Origin: Oscillospiraceae bacterium
GTDB lineage: Bacteria > Bacillota > Clostridia > Oscillospirales > Acutalibacteraceae
NCBI GenBank assembly: GCA_015066015.1
Contig: SVPE01000020.1
Location: forward strand, 1-37,004
DNA: 37,004 nt
Direction of reading: 5' to 3'
Part shown: one piece after another, positions 24,409 through 33,828 of the stretch
Position numbering within the stretch: the stretch's first letter is position 1
Layout of the letters: every line of letters begins with the position of its first letter
Program-made: the position numbers and the translations under genes
The notes under the pieces: generated by a model
The model's input: only the letters and a program-made list of their open reading frames with translations
What the model was told of the DNA's origin: nothing
The model's database searches: none

Positions 24409-25887
24409 ATGAAAAAGATAAAATGTCTCACAACTACTATTTTATGCCTTATAGCTATCGCTTCAATAATTCCGATTTATTCAATAAGCGGGAATGTGCC
24501 TAAAAAGCCGACAAACTTCCGTGCGGTAACGGTGACTGCAGATGCTGTTGAACTTACCTGGTCTGCTTCAGAGGGCGCAAGCGGCTACAGGGTTTATACT
24601 CTTCTTGACGGTAAGTGGAAGATACTCAAAGACACAAAATCAACCTCAGCTGTAATAACCGGTCTTAACGCGTCCAGAACTTATACCTTTGCGGTAAAGA
24701 GTGCTACAGTGACAAGCTCAGGCACACACTTCTGCGACGGATATTCATCGTTGAAGGTTAAAACCAAGGAACTCGGACTGACGATTCTGTCGGGCAGGGC
24801 AGGACTCAATGCTGTTGAGCTTACCTGGGACAGAGTGCCGGGCGCTGCAGGCTATGCGGTTTATCAGCACAACGGTTCAAAATGGGTGCTTCTGGGCACT
24901 TCAAAAAAAGTTGTTGCAACAGTAAGAAACCTTAAAAGTGCAACTTCCTATTATTTCGGTGTCCGTCCCTTTACAAACAGTGACAGTGGTGTGCTTCTCG
25001 GCGCTGCATCAAACATACTGAAGATAAATACACTTGACCCCAATAAGGTGAAGGTCGCATGTACTGCAGCAACTGACACTGCAGTCAAAATCAGCTGGTC
25101 GAAGGCAAACAGTGCATCAGGATACAGAGTTTACGCTTATGTTTCAGGTGTCTGGAAGCCGGTAAAGGATGTGTACGGTGCTGATACATTAAGCTGTGTC
25201 TTCAAGAATCTTACAAGTGATACAGAGTATTATTTCCGTGTGCGTGCATTTGCCAAGAAGGGTGCCAAGGTGACCTGGTTTACACCCAGTGATGTTTGTC
25301 GGGCTATTACAAATCCCGGTGTAAAGGATGTATATATCCACCGTGTGGAAAACCTCAGAAGTATATTTGAGGCGGAAGGATATACGATTTCTTATGATAA
25401 TGTAACGAAAAGATTCGGATCAATTCCTGTTACAATTTCTAAAAATGCAGACAGCTATTACCTTTACACAAAGGTTAATGAAATGCCTTATGTTCTTCTG
25501 AACAAGGATGAGGATTCATATATCATCCTTGAAGAAATCGAGTCTTACATCAAAATACCTGATATTTTAAAAGGTACCTTTGATGTAAAATCAACTATGG
25601 AAGAACTGCTTCCCGGTGATGATTGGACTGCAAAGGCAAGCGTTGTAACCTTCAACGGACAGAAGGTTGTATGCGAACACTTCGTAAACGCATCCAGGAC
25701 AAAAGGGCTGAAGTTTTATTTTAAAACGGGAAAGCTTATTGCTATAGATGAAATAGGCTTAGGTGGACTTGAAGCGCGCGCCATGATAAAAAGCGTTGAA
25801 GCATCAAGTAACCCGTCAAATTTCGTTATACCTGACGGATACGATAAGCTTTTCTTCAGTTCATTGGAAGATTTTTTAATCAATTAA
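24409..25887 (+). CDS. secreted protein with three fibronectin type III domains
   Basis: A 492-residue protein with a signal peptide (MKKIKCLTTTILCLIAIASI, likely cleaved near residue 27). Three FnIII modules follow at about residues 31-118, 121-208 and 210-300, each with the pattern P-x-x-V-x-L-T/S-W and YRVY...Y-F-x-V-R. The C-terminal 190 residues (from about 305) are not recognised; the alternating beta pattern (YLYTKVNEMPYVLLNKDEDS) could be a LolA/LppX-like barrel, a guess. It starts four bases after the rpoD stop, yet its ribosome site is only the AAAGGA at 24393. It probably acts in cell-surface binding or assembly. It may read through from dnaG-rpoD, which is an unusual place for such a gene. 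Confidence 0.85.
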   Translation: MKKIKCLTTTILCLIAIASIIPIYSISGNVPKKPTNFRAVTVTADAVELTWSASEGASGYRVYTLLDGKWKILKDTKSTSAVITGLNASRTYTFAVKSATVTSSGTHFCDGYSSLKVKTKELGLTILSGRAGLNAVELTWDRVPGAAGYAVYQHNGSKWVLLGTSKKVVATVRNLKSATSYYFGVRPFTNSDSGVLLGAASNILKINTLDPNKVKVACTAATDTAVKISWSKANSASGYRVYAYVSGVWKPVKDVYGADTLSCVFKNLTSDTEYYFRVRAFAKKGAKVTWFTPSDVCRAITNPGVKDVYIHRVENLRSIFEAEGYTISYDNVTKRFGSIPVTISKNADSYYLYTKVNEMPYVLLNKDEDSYIILEEIESYIKIPDILKGTFDVKSTMEELLPGDDWTAKASVVTFNGQKVVCEHFVNASRTKGLKFYFKTGKLIAIDEIGLGGLEARAMIKSVEASSNPSNFVIPDGYDKLFFSSLEDFLIN

Positions 25888-25900
25888 ACATGATAAACAT

Positions 25901-25940
25901 AAGTACGGCTGTATCATTGATATTTGCCGTACTTTTCTTC
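25901..25940 (+). terminator. intrinsic terminator after the FnIII gene
   Basis: Perfect 9-bp stem AAGTACGGC / GCCGTACTT (25901-25909, 25926-25934) followed by TTCTTCTTT. Confidence 0.9.
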
Positions 25941-25970
25941 TTTACAGGGCAATAAATTCACTTTTTACTA

Positions 25971-25999
25971 TTGCTCATTTTTTATATGTGTGATATAAT
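25971..25999 (+). promoter_or_regulatory. sigma-A promoter for ruvCAB
   Basis: TTGCTC (25971-25976), 17-base spacer, TGA-TATAAT with the hexamer at 25994-25999. The extended -10 compensates for the weak -35. I see no LexA-like operator (GAAC-N4-GTTC) over it. Confidence 0.75.
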
Positions 26000-26029
26000 T
26001 ACTTAATAATTATAATGAGGTAGTATGCC

Positions 26030-26542
26030 ATGATTATATTGGGAATCGACCCGGGGTATGCAATAGTAGGTTACGGAGTCCTTGACTACAGAAACAATCG
26101 CTTCAGTGTTATTGATTACGGAGCTATTCTTACTGACGCAAAAACTCCCTTTAATGAAAGACTCGAAATGATTTACGACAGACTCTGTCAGATTATTTCC
26201 GCTTATAAACCTGAGGCTATGAGCGTCGAAAAGGTGTTTTATAACAGTAATGCCAAAACCGTAATCGATGTAAGCCAGGCTAGGGGAGTGATTATGCTTG
26301 CCGCACAGAAAAACCGTGTGCCTGTTTTTGAGTATACTCCCTTACAGGTGAAGCAGAGTGTTGTCGGCTATGGCAGAGCAGAAAAAATTCAGATTCAGGA
26401 AATGACAAAACGCATACTCAACCTCGAAAAGGTGCCGAAGCCCGACGATACCGCCGACGCTCTTGCTATGGCTATCTGTCACGGACATTCAAGCGGATCA
26501 CTTTCCTCTTACGGAAACATGAAAATCAGAAAGGGTATATAG
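26030..26542 (+). CDS. ruvC: Holliday junction endonuclease RuvC
   Basis: A 170-residue RNase H-fold nuclease that cuts Holliday junctions. The catalytic acids are Asp7 in LGIDPG, Glu67 in VEKVF, and the C-terminal pair in PDDTADALAMAICH (Asp140/Asp143). The basic loop NSNAKTVIDVSQARG is the typical family signature. ATG 26030 follows GAGG by about ten bases. It is the first gene of ruvC-ruvA-ruvB, which are separated by only 3 and 15 bases, a full resolution module. Confidence 0.95.
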   Translation: MIILGIDPGYAIVGYGVLDYRNNRFSVIDYGAILTDAKTPFNERLEMIYDRLCQIISAYKPEAMSVEKVFYNSNAKTVIDVSQARGVIMLAAQKNRVPVFEYTPLQVKQSVVGYGRAEKIQIQEMTKRILNLEKVPKPDDTADALAMAICHGHSSGSLSSYGNMKIRKGI

Positions 26543-26545
26543 CAT

Positions 26546-27148
26546 ATGTTTTACAGCTTAACAGGTAATATAGTAAAAACGGGCACAGGCTTCGTTGCTC
26601 TTGAATGCTCAGGAGTGGCTTTTCGCTGCCTTACATCAAATCAGACTCTTTATGAGATTTCAGGCGATAAGCAGGCAACCCTTTACACCTATCTTAATGT
26701 CAGAGAGGATGCGCTTGATCTTTTCGGATTTTCAACGGAATATGAGCTTGAGTGGTTCAAACAGCTTATTTCGGTAAACGGTGTAGGCCCCAAGGTCGCG
26801 CTTGCGATTTTATCAGAGCTTAATCCCGATAATCTCGCTTTAAGTATATCTGCATCAGATGAAAAATCAATCTGCAGAGCCCCGGGTGTAGGTAAAAAGC
26901 TTGCTCAGAGGATTATTCTTGACCTGAGAGATAAGGTGGGCAATCTTTCGGGTAATACCGTAAGTGAGGTTAATGTCAGTCATGTCAGCGCCGTAAACAG
27001 CATGGCAAATACAAGTGAAGCAGTTGCGGCTCTTTCAATGCTCGGATACAGTCAGTCAGAAGCTTCTGTTGCCGTAAGTAAGCTTGACCCGACGCTTTCC
27101 ACAGAAGCGCTTATCAGACAGGCTCTCAAATTATTATCAAATCAGTAA
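26546..27148 (+). CDS. ruvA: Holliday junction DNA helicase subunit RuvA
   Basis: A 200-residue protein that binds the four-way junction as a tetramer and loads RuvB. The N-terminal OB-fold begins MFYSLTGNIV; two helix-hairpin-helix motifs are ISVNGVGPKVALAIL and RAPGVGKKLAQRIILDL. The C-terminal domain (about 150-200, AVAALSMLGYSQSEASVAV) contacts RuvB. It starts three bases after ruvC and ends 15 bases before ruvB. Confidence 0.96.
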   Translation: MFYSLTGNIVKTGTGFVALECSGVAFRCLTSNQTLYEISGDKQATLYTYLNVREDALDLFGFSTEYELEWFKQLISVNGVGPKVALAILSELNPDNLALSISASDEKSICRAPGVGKKLAQRIILDLRDKVGNLSGNTVSEVNVSHVSAVNSMANTSEAVAALSMLGYSQSEASVAVSKLDPTLSTEALIRQALKLLSNQ

Positions 27149-27163
27149 GGTGTAGTGATATAA

Positions 27164-28183
27164 ATGGATTTTGAAGAAAGAATAGTTGCGCCGGATATGA
27201 CTTCGATGGATAACGACATTGAGGTTTCGCTCCGACCCAAGGTGCTGACAGATTACATAGGCCAGGAAAAGGCAAAGGAAAATCTCGAGGTTTATATAAA
27301 GGCTGCACTCAGCAGAGGCGAAGCACTTGACCATGTATTGCTTTACGGACCTCCGGGACTCGGTAAAACAACTCTTGCGGGCATCATTGCCAATGAGATG
27401 AATGTAAACCTTCGCGTTACGTCGGGCCCTGCTATTGAAAAGCAGGGAGACCTTGCCGCTCTTTTAACTAATCTTAATGAAGGTGATGTATTATTTATTG
27501 ATGAAATTCACCGTCTTAACAGAAGCGTTGAGGAGGTTTTATATCCGGCGATGGAGGATAATGCTCTTGATATCATTATCGGCAAAGGTCCTTCCGCACG
27601 CTCAATCAGACTGGACTTGCCGAAGTTTACTCTTGTCGGTGCAACGACAAGAGCAGGTCAGCTTTCGGCACCTTTGCGTGACCGTTTCGGTGTAATTTTA
27701 CGTCTTGAGCTTTACACTCCCGAAGAGCTTGCTCAGATTGTAACACGAAGTGCCGGTATTCTCGGTATTGATATAGAAAAATACGGTGCACTTGAAATTG
27801 CTTCGCGCTCAAGAGGTACACCCAGAATTGCAAACCGACTTCTTAAGCGTGCAAGAGATTTTGCGCAGATAAGGGGTAACGGCGTCATTGACGAGGACAG
27901 TGCCGACTATGCACTCGACAAGATGGAGATTGATAACCTCGGACTTGACAATATAGACAGACTTCTTCTTGAAACAATGATAAAAAGCTACAACGGCGGT
28001 CCTGTAGGACTTGAAACCATTGCAGCGGCAATCGGTGAGGAAGCTATAACAATAGAGGATGTCTATGAACCCTACCTTATGCAGATAGGTTTTCTCGGCA
28101 GAACGCCAAGAGGCAGAGTTGCAACACCTGCTGCATATGAGCATCTCGGAATCATAAATCCCAATACACAAATGACTTTTTAA
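27164..28183 (+). CDS. ruvB: Holliday junction DNA helicase RuvB
   Basis: A 339-residue AAA+ motor that drives branch migration. Walker A is GPPGLGKT (62-69), Walker B is FIDEIHR (about 113), the sensor-1 region is [20 protein letters not shown] with the arginine finger, and the C-terminal winged helix contains [16 protein letters not shown] and [15 protein letters not shown]. The last is the usual family ending. Highly typical. Confidence 0.97.
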   Translation: MDFEERIVAPDMTSMDNDIEVSLRPKVLTDYIGQEKAKENLEVYIKAALSRGEALDHVLLYGPPGLGKTTLAGIIANEMNVNLRVTSGPAIEKQGDLAALLTNLNEGDVLFIDEIHRLNRSVEEVLYPAMEDNALDIIIGKGPSARSIRLDLPKFTLVGATTRAGQLSAPLRDRFGVILRLELYTPEELAQIVTRSAGILGIDIEKYGALEIASRSRGTPRIANRLLKRARDFAQIRGNGVIDEDSADYALDKMEIDNLGLDNIDRLLLETMIKSYNGGPVGLETIAAAIGEEAITIEDVYEPYLMQIGFLGRTPRGRVATPAAYEHLGIINPNTQMTF

Positions 28184-28192
28184 GGTGACACT

Positions 28193-29068
28193 ATGAGATA
28201 TACAAAAGATTGGAAGGATTACGAGCTTATAGACTGCTCCGACGGCGAAAAGCTTGAGCGTTGGGGTGACATCATCCTCGTAAGACCTGACCCACAGGTT
28301 ATATGGAAAACGCCTAAAACAAATCCTCTATGGAAAAAAGCGAGCGCCTATTACCGCCGTTCAAAAACCGGTGGCGGTGCATGGGATGTAAGGGGTAAAA
28401 TGCCTCCCTTCTGGAGCATAAAATATAAGGATCTGACCTTCAACATTAAAACAATGGGTTTTAAGCACACGGGACTTTTTCCCGAGCAGGCAGTTAACTG
28501 GGACTATACAAGGGAGCTTATCAGAAATGCCGGACGTCCCGTAAAGGTTCTGAATCTCTTTGCTTATACAGGCGGTGCTTCAATTGCTGCTTTGAGTGAA
28601 AACGCTCATGTTGTTCATGTTGATGCCTCAAAGGGCATGACTCAATGGGCAAAGGAAAATGCCGTTTCCTCCGATTTACAGGACAGAAGCGTCAGATGGA
28701 TAGTTGACGACTGTATAAAGTTTGTTCAGCGTGAAATACGTCGCGGCAACAAGTACGACATTATAATTATGGATCCGCCCTCCTATGGCAGAGGCCCCGG
28801 AGGAGAGGTCTGGAAGCTCGAGGATGAGGTTTATAATTTCGTTGAGCTTTGCAGTGAGCTTCTTTACGAGGATTCACTTATGATGCTTATCAATTCATAC
28901 ACAACAGGGCTTTCGGCTTCAGTTATGGAATATATTCTCGGTGCTGTAGTGAAAAAGAAGTTCGGCGGTTCGGTTGAGTCATCGGAGATCGGATTGCCTG
29001 TTACAGAAACAGGTATGATTCTTCCCTGCGGCGCGTCGGCAATATGGAAAAAGACCGGAGAAAAATAA
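28193..29068 (+). CDS. class I SAM-dependent methyltransferase (RlmI/RlmK-like)
   Basis: A 291-residue methyltransferase. SAM-binding motif I is [15 protein letters not shown] (about residue 120), with the acidic end of strand 2 in [17 protein letters not shown], and the catalytic-region motif is [14 protein letters not shown]. This DPPSYG with a downstream aromatic is typical of the RlmK/RlmI/COG1092 family that methylates 23S rRNA (m5C/m7G). There is no PUA domain at the N terminus, unlike RlmI. A tRNA or other rRNA target cannot be excluded. It starts nine bases after ruvB and overlaps ecfA1 by one base. Confidence 0.85.
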   Translation: MRYTKDWKDYELIDCSDGEKLERWGDIILVRPDPQVIWKTPKTNPLWKKASAYYRRSKTGGGAWDVRGKMPPFWSIKYKDLTFNIKTMGFKHTGLFPEQAVNWDYTRELIRNAGRPVKVLNLFAYTGGASIAALSENAHVVHVDASKGMTQWAKENAVSSDLQDRSVRWIVDDCIKFVQREIRRGNKYDIIIMDPPSYGRGPGGEVWKLEDEVYNFVELCSELLYEDSLMMLINSYTTGLSASVMEYILGAVVKKKFGGSVESSEIGLPVTETGMILPCGASAIWKKTGEK

Positions 29069-29922
29069 TGAGTAGCTATATTGAATTTGAAAACGTCAGC
29101 TTCTCTTACCGTGATGAGGAAGAGGGGACTGTAAATAATGTTATAAAGGATCTCAGCCTTAAAATTGATAAAGGCGATTTTGTCTGTGTCTTAGGGCACA
29201 ACGGCTGCGGAAAATCCACTACTGCAAAGCTTTGCAATGCTATTCTGATTCCTGACAGCGGCAGGGTACTTATTGACGGAATCGACACAAAGGACGAGGA
29301 TAAGCTTTACGATATACGCCGCAAGGTCGGTATGGTTTTTCAGAATCCCGACAATCAGATTGTAGCGACAATCGTTGAAGATGACGTTGCATTCGGTCCC
29401 GAGAATCTCGGCATTGATCCCAAGGAGATACGTGCCCGCGTCGACGAAGCGTTAAAGCAGGTTGAAATGTATGAATTCCGTACTTTTGAGCCTCACAAGC
29501 TTTCAGGCGGACAGAAGCAGCGTGTAGCGATAGCGGGAATTATTGCTATGAAGCCTGAGTGTATCGTACTTGATGAGCCGACTGCTATGCTTGACCCGAG
29601 AGGCAGACGCGAGGTTATGAAAACGGTTAAGATGCTCAATGAAGAATTCGGCATCACAGTAGTTTTCATAACTCACTATATGGACGAAGCAGTAAAGGCA
29701 GACAGAGTTATCGTTATGGATGAGGGCAAAATCATTCTTGACGGTGCGCCCCGTGAGGTGTTCACACACATTGAAAAGCTCAGAAGCGTAGGACTTGATG
29801 TACCTGAGGCAACGGAGCTTGCATCGCTTCTTAACAGACACGGCGTAAATATAAGAAAAGATATTCTTGATATAGATGAACTTTTAGACTGCATAGTCAG
29901 TCTTACGGAGGATAAAAATTGA
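29068..29922 (+). CDS. ecfA1: energy-coupling factor transporter ATPase EcfA1
   Basis: A 284-residue ABC ATPase. Walker [11 protein letters not shown]-loop QNPDNQIVA, signature [13 protein letters not shown], Walker [12 protein letters not shown], and the His-loop [10 protein letters not shown]. It powers group II ECF vitamin importers by pairing with EcfA2 and EcfT; substrate-binding S subunits are encoded elsewhere. ATG 29068 lies one base into the previous stop (TAATG) with CCGGAG upstream; the longer frame from 29044 has no site. Confidence 0.95.
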   Translation: MSSYIEFENVSFSYRDEEEGTVNNVIKDLSLKIDKGDFVCVLGHNGCGKSTTAKLCNAILIPDSGRVLIDGIDTKDEDKLYDIRRKVGMVFQNPDNQIVATIVEDDVAFGPENLGIDPKEIRARVDEALKQVEMYEFRTFEPHKLSGGQKQRVAIAGIIAMKPECIVLDEPTAMLDPRGRREVMKTVKMLNEEFGITVVFITHYMDEAVKADRVIVMDEGKIILDGAPREVFTHIEKLRSVGLDVPEATELASLLNRHGVNIRKDILDIDELLDCIVSLTEDKN

Positions 29923-30788
29923 GTGTAACCGTTCTTGAAACAGAAAATCTCAGTCACGTGTATTCAAAGGGCACAACCTCGCAGGTGCACGCAATCAGAG
30001 ATATCAGTCTGAAAATTGAAAAAGGTGAGCTTGTGGGAATTATCGGTCACACAGGCTCGGGAAAAAGTACCCTGATTCAGCATTTCAACGGACTGCTCAA
30101 GGGCTCGTCAGGCACAGTACTGCTTGACGGCAAGGATATATGGAGCGATAAAAAGAACATCCGTAACGTTCGATTCAGAGTAGGTATCTGCTTTCAGTAT
30201 CCCGAGTATCAGCTTTTTGAGGAAACTGTATACAAGGATATTGCTTACGGACCCAAAAACATGAAGCTTTCCGATGAGGAAACTGATAAGCGTGTCCGTC
30301 AGGTACTTTCCTTTGTAGGTCTCGATGAAAGCTATCTTGAAAAGTCACCCTTTGATCTTTCGGGCGGAGAAAAGCGCAGAGTTGCCATTGCCGGCGTTAT
30401 GGCGATGGAGCCTGAGGTGCTTATTCTTGATGAGCCCTGCGCAGGTCTTGACCCGAAGGGAAGAGAGACTGTTCTTTCACTTATCACCTCATACAGAGAA
30501 AAAACCGGCAGTACAGTTCTTGTTGTTTCTCACAGTATGGAGGATATATCAAAAATTGCCAGTAAGGTGCTGGTTATGAATAATTCACAGCTTGCTTACT
30601 ATGACACAGTTGACGGTGTTTTTACTCATTCGTCAGAGCTTTATGATATGGGACTTAACGTGCCTCAGCTTACGAGACTTTTCCTTAAGCTCAGGGAAAA
30701 GGGCTACGATGTACCCACAGATGTCTATACTCTCGAAAAAGCCGGAAGTGAGCTTCTCAGGCTTCTCGGAAAGGGGGACATCAGATGA
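29919..30788 (+). CDS. ecfA2: energy-coupling factor transporter ATPase EcfA2
   Basis: A 289-residue ABC ATPase. Walker [11 protein letters not shown]-loop [12 protein letters not shown], signature [13 protein letters not shown], Walker [13 protein letters not shown], His-loop VVSHSMEDI. It starts at TTG 29919, overlapping the ecfA1 stop; no ATG or GTG occurs in frame nearby and CGGAGGA sits six bases before, so a TTG start is convincing. It forms the heterodimer that drives EcfT. Confidence 0.94.
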   Translation: MSVTVLETENLSHVYSKGTTSQVHAIRDISLKIEKGELVGIIGHTGSGKSTLIQHFNGLLKGSSGTVLLDGKDIWSDKKNIRNVRFRVGICFQYPEYQLFEETVYKDIAYGPKNMKLSDEETDKRVRQVLSFVGLDESYLEKSPFDLSGGEKRRVAIAGVMAMEPEVLILDEPCAGLDPKGRETVLSLITSYREKTGSTVLVVSHSMEDISKIASKVLVMNNSQLAYYDTVDGVFTHSSELYDMGLNVPQLTRLFLKLREKGYDVPTDVYTLEKAGSELLRLLGKGDIR

Positions 30789-31597
30789 TTTCAGATATTA
30801 CGATAGGTCAGTATTACAAGGAAAATTCTCTTGTACACCGTCTTGATGCGAGAAATAAAATCATCCTCACAGTACTCATGATTGCAATGATTTTTTCTTG
30901 CAAAAACTTTATTTCAATGGGTATTGTTGCACTTGTTGTTTTTCTCAGTGTGCTTTTATCAAAGGTTCCCGTGAAAATGTTTCTCAAAAGCCTGAAGCCG
31001 ATTATTCCCGTAATCCTTTTTACGGCAATAATCAATATGTTCTATGTCAAGGGTGGTCAGGAGTGGAGCTTCTGGATAATCAAAATCACCGAAAAGGGTA
31101 TTTATACGGCAGTTTTTATGGCTGTTAGAATTATTCTTCTTATTATATCAAGCTCAATTCTCACGTATACTACAGTACCCACAATGCTGACAGATGCTAT
31201 TGAAAGACTTTTGTCACCTTTGAAAATATTCAAAATTTCCGTTCATTCCTGGGCGATGATGATGACACTTGCTTTAAGGTTCATTCCAACGCTTATTGAA
31301 GAAATTGAGCGAATAACAAATGCCCAGAAAGCCAGAGGCGCAGACTTTGAAAACGGCAATCTTATTGACCGTATAAAATCTCTTGTTCCCGTGCTTGTTC
31401 CGCTCTTCGTATCTTCCTTTAAAAGGGCATACGATCTTGCTTTTGCGATGAGCTGCCGCTGTTATACCGGCGGAGAGGGCAGAACCAGAATGAAGCAGAT
31501 GAAATTTACGCTTAAGGATGTAATTTCTCTTCTCTTTTTTTCAGCGAGCTTTGCAGTAATCATATTAATCAACAAACAGTTCGGAGCGCTTATATAA
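30785..31597 (+). CDS. ecfT: energy-coupling factor transporter transmembrane protein EcfT
   Basis: A 270-residue integral membrane protein with four to six hydrophobic helices between residues 25 and 265. The coupling helices carry the ARG-type motifs: AQKARGADFENG and AMSCRCYTGG, which contact EcfA1/EcfA2. The ATG overlaps the ecfA2 stop (ATGA). Together with EcfA1/A2 it energises several S components for vitamins, cobalt or nickel; the nickel need of the cooC operon is a possible but unproven user. Confidence 0.93.
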   Translation: MISDITIGQYYKENSLVHRLDARNKIILTVLMIAMIFSCKNFISMGIVALVVFLSVLLSKVPVKMFLKSLKPIIPVILFTAIINMFYVKGGQEWSFWIIKITEKGIYTAVFMAVRIILLIISSSILTYTTVPTMLTDAIERLLSPLKIFKISVHSWAMMMTLALRFIPTLIEEIERITNAQKARGADFENGNLIDRIKSLVPVLVPLFVSSFKRAYDLAFAMSCRCYTGGEGRTRMKQMKFTLKDVISLLFFSASFAVIILINKQFGALI

Positions 31598-31600
31598 ATT

Positions 31601-32353
31601 ATGGAAAGAAATATATGTCTTACACTTTCTTATGACGGCAGTCGGTTTCACGGGTGGCAGATGCAGGAAAATGCTGAAACGGTACAGGGATTTCTTGCCG
31701 CGGCATGTGAGCGTATTTTCGGTCACAAGGTAACTATTTACGGCTGCAGCAGAACGGATGCTTCTGTTCACGCCAACATTTTCTGTTGCAATTTCAAAAC
31801 TGAAAAAGACACTCCCTGCGAAAAAATCAAGGTAGGTCTTAATGCGCTTATTCCGCCTGAAATTGCTGTTTTAAGTGCAAAGGAAGCAGCTGCCGATTTC
31901 AATGCCCGGTTTGACTGTAAAGGTAAGGAATATGTTTACCGTGTGTGGAATTCAAGGGTGCGAAATCCCTTTCTTATCGGAAAAGCACTTCACCACCCGA
32001 TTCACATTGACGAGAAGCTTCTTGATGATGAGTCGAAGTCATTCATCGGTTACCACGATTTTTCAGCTTTCTGTGCAAGCGGAACAGAGGTAGATGACAA
32101 GAGACGTACGGTTTACGATTTTTCTGTTAAAAGAGAAGGCGACCTTGTTCTTTTCACCGTAAGGGGAGACGGTTTTCTTTATAATATGGTGAGAATAATG
32201 GTCGGTACTTTGCTTGACATAAACAGCGGAAAAATTTCTGCCGGTACTATTTCTGATATAATTGCTTCAAAGGACAGAGTAAGGGCAGGTATAACTGCAA
32301 AGCCCGAGGGACTTTATCTTAATAAGGTTTTTTATGACCGGGAAATAAAATAG
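31601..32353 (+). CDS. truA: tRNA pseudouridine(38-40) synthase TruA
   Basis: A 250-residue pseudouridine synthase acting on positions 38-40 of tRNA anticodon stems. The catalytic Asp is in CSRTDASVHA, preceded by TLSYDGSRFHGWQ at the N terminus. FLYNMVRIMVG and the terminal AKPEGLYLNKVFYD are also typical. It starts four bases after ecfT, as in many Firmicutes. Length is as expected (about 245-260). Confidence 0.96.
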   Translation: MERNICLTLSYDGSRFHGWQMQENAETVQGFLAAACERIFGHKVTIYGCSRTDASVHANIFCCNFKTEKDTPCEKIKVGLNALIPPEIAVLSAKEAAADFNARFDCKGKEYVYRVWNSRVRNPFLIGKALHHPIHIDEKLLDDESKSFIGYHDFSAFCASGTEVDDKRRTVYDFSVKREGDLVLFTVRGDGFLYNMVRIMVGTLLDINSGKISAGTISDIIASKDRVRAGITAKPEGLYLNKVFYDREIK

Positions 32354-32362
32354 GTTATAAAT

Positions 32363-32391
32363 ATTGTTTTTTTAAAACAATGTGATATAAT
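32363..32391 (+). promoter_or_regulatory. promoter for cvpA-pgsA, overlapping a small palindrome
   Basis: TTGTTT (32364-32369), 16-base spacer, TGA-TATAAT with the hexamer at 32386-32391. The -35 box lies in the inverted repeat ATTGTTTT-TTT-AAAACAAT (32363-32381), which might also end the truA transcript or be an operator. Confidence 0.65.
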
Positions 32392-32424
32392 AGACTACAA
32401 TTCAAATTTAAAAGGGGGTATTTA

Positions 32425-33132
32425 ATGGCTTACATAGCAGATATTATACTTATTGCGATATTTGCCTTGGTTATCATCATTTCGGCTCACAAGGGCTTTT
32501 TCAAAAGTCTTATTGATTTTGCCGGCTCATTCATAGCAATCATTGCCGCAAGAGTGCTTTCTTCTACTTTTGCCGTACCGGTTTATGACAGTCTTGTAAA
32601 ACACGGTGTTGAAAATACGCTTATCAGCAGACTCGGTGAAGGTGCATCTGTTGATTACACTCAGCAGCTTGAGGAGGTAATAAACGCTCTTCCTGAAAGC
32701 ATAAGCGGTGTTCTGCAGATGATGGGTCTCGACAGAGAAATGCTCGCCGAAAAAATTTCATCGGCAAACCTTAACGGTGAAAATCTTATTGAAAGTCTGA
32801 TGAACACAGTAATCACACCTGTGGCTACGGCTGTTATTCAGTTTATAATGTTTGCGTTTCTTGCAATCGTTCTTATTATCATAATTAAATTTCTCGGACG
32901 TCTGCTTGATAAAATAATTAAAAAGCTGCCTGTTATCAAGGGCTTCAATAAAACACTCGGCGGAGTTTTCGGTGTTCTCAGAGGTGTAATCGATGTTGTA
33001 GTCGTTTCACTTTTAATCAGTGTTGTTGCAGGCTTTGTAAGTAATCAGGAGTTTATGGTAGCCGTTGATTCTTCAATTATTATCAATGCAGTAAGAAACA
33101 TATTTACTTCCCTTGTGGGAATCAGTATTTAA
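32425..33132 (+). CDS. CvpA-family membrane protein
   Basis: A 235-residue protein of the CvpA (colicin V production) family. Four hydrophobic segments: residues about 2-20, 28-45, 130-155 and 185-205, with the family's AHKGFFKSLIDFAG after the first helix. The middle loop (residues 55-120) is acidic and soluble, longer than in E. coli CvpA. Function in Gram-positives is unclear; it has been linked to envelope and cation homeostasis. AAGGGGG precedes ATG 32425. pgsA follows 18 bases later. Confidence 0.85.
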   Translation: MAYIADIILIAIFALVIIISAHKGFFKSLIDFAGSFIAIIAARVLSSTFAVPVYDSLVKHGVENTLISRLGEGASVDYTQQLEEVINALPESISGVLQMMGLDREMLAEKISSANLNGENLIESLMNTVITPVATAVIQFIMFAFLAIVLIIIIKFLGRLLDKIIKKLPVIKGFNKTLGGVFGVLRGVIDVVVVSLLISVVAGFVSNQEFMVAVDSSIIINAVRNIFTSLVGISI

Positions 33133-33150
33133 AAAGTGAGGTTATAAAAA

Positions 33151-33786
33151 ATGAAAGATTTATTTAAGGGATGCTGGACAATCCCCAACCTTTTGTCCGT
33201 AATCAGAATTTTACTTATACCCGTTTTTGCATATCTCTTCTATAACGATCAGAAGATAGCAGCTGTAGTTGTGCTTGCTCTTTCTGGCCTTTCCGATACT
33301 CTTGACGGTACAATTGCCCGTCGCTTCAATCAGATCAGCGCTCTCGGCAAGGTGCTTGACCCCGTTGCTGATAAGCTTACACAGATAACAATTGCGGTTA
33401 TGCTTCTTATTGACTTCCGCGGTGCTGAGAACAAGCTTATCAATGCTTTCGGCTGGGTTTTCCTTGTGTTCCTTATTAAGGAAGCAGTTATGATTGTAGG
33501 AGGTCTTGTTATGCTTCTTATGAACATCAGACCCGGTGCTGCTGAAATCTGGGGCAAGGTTGCGACCTGCGTATTCTATGTCGGTATGGTAATTATCATT
33601 GCTGTAGGTCCCGAGGTAGGTGCACTCAATGCACTTCTCGGCTTTGAACTTCCTGCAGTGCTTACAGGCATAATTGTTGTTGTTTCCGCAATTATGACAA
33701 TTGTTGCATTTCTCAGCTATATGCCGGAAACCTTCAGACAGTTCAAGGAACACTTCGCTGAGAAGAAGGCTGCTAAGGCAGAATAA
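33151..33786 (+). CDS. pgsA: CDP-diacylglycerol-glycerol-3-phosphate 3-phosphatidyltransferase
   Basis: A 211-residue membrane enzyme that makes phosphatidylglycerol phosphate from CDP-diacylglycerol. The CDP-alcohol phosphotransferase signature D-x2-D-G-x2-A-R-x8-G-x3-D-x3-D is complete in LSDTLDGTIARRFNQ with GKVLDPVADK. Six hydrophobic helices fit the family, but the protein is slightly longer than the usual 180-200. It follows cvpA by 18 bases. Confidence 0.93.
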   Translation: MKDLFKGCWTIPNLLSVIRILLIPVFAYLFYNDQKIAAVVVLALSGLSDTLDGTIARRFNQISALGKVLDPVADKLTQITIAVMLLIDFRGAENKLINAFGWVFLVFLIKEAVMIVGGLVMLLMNIRPGAAEIWGKVATCVFYVGMVIIIAVGPEVGALNALLGFELPAVLTGIIVVVSAIMTIVAFLSYMPETFRQFKEHFAEKKAAKAE

Positions 33787-33802
33787 AAATCCCTAAGAAA
33801 GG

Positions 33803-33816
33803 AGCCGTTTACGGCT
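33803..33816 (+). promoter_or_regulatory. hairpin between the distant GGAG and the clpE-like start
   Basis: AGCCGT-TT-ACGGCT is a perfect 6-bp stem directly after AAAGGAG (33798-33804), which lies 24 bases before ATG 33829, too far for normal initiation. Folding would shorten the gap to about 12. TAAGGCG at 33817-33823 is a poorer nearer site. Confidence 0.4.
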
Positions 33817-33828
33817 TAAGGCGCTTTT

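Noticed and set aside
25971..25999. LexA/SOS operator at the ruvC promoter
   Set aside because: I looked for GAAC-N4-GTTC around the promoter and saw none.
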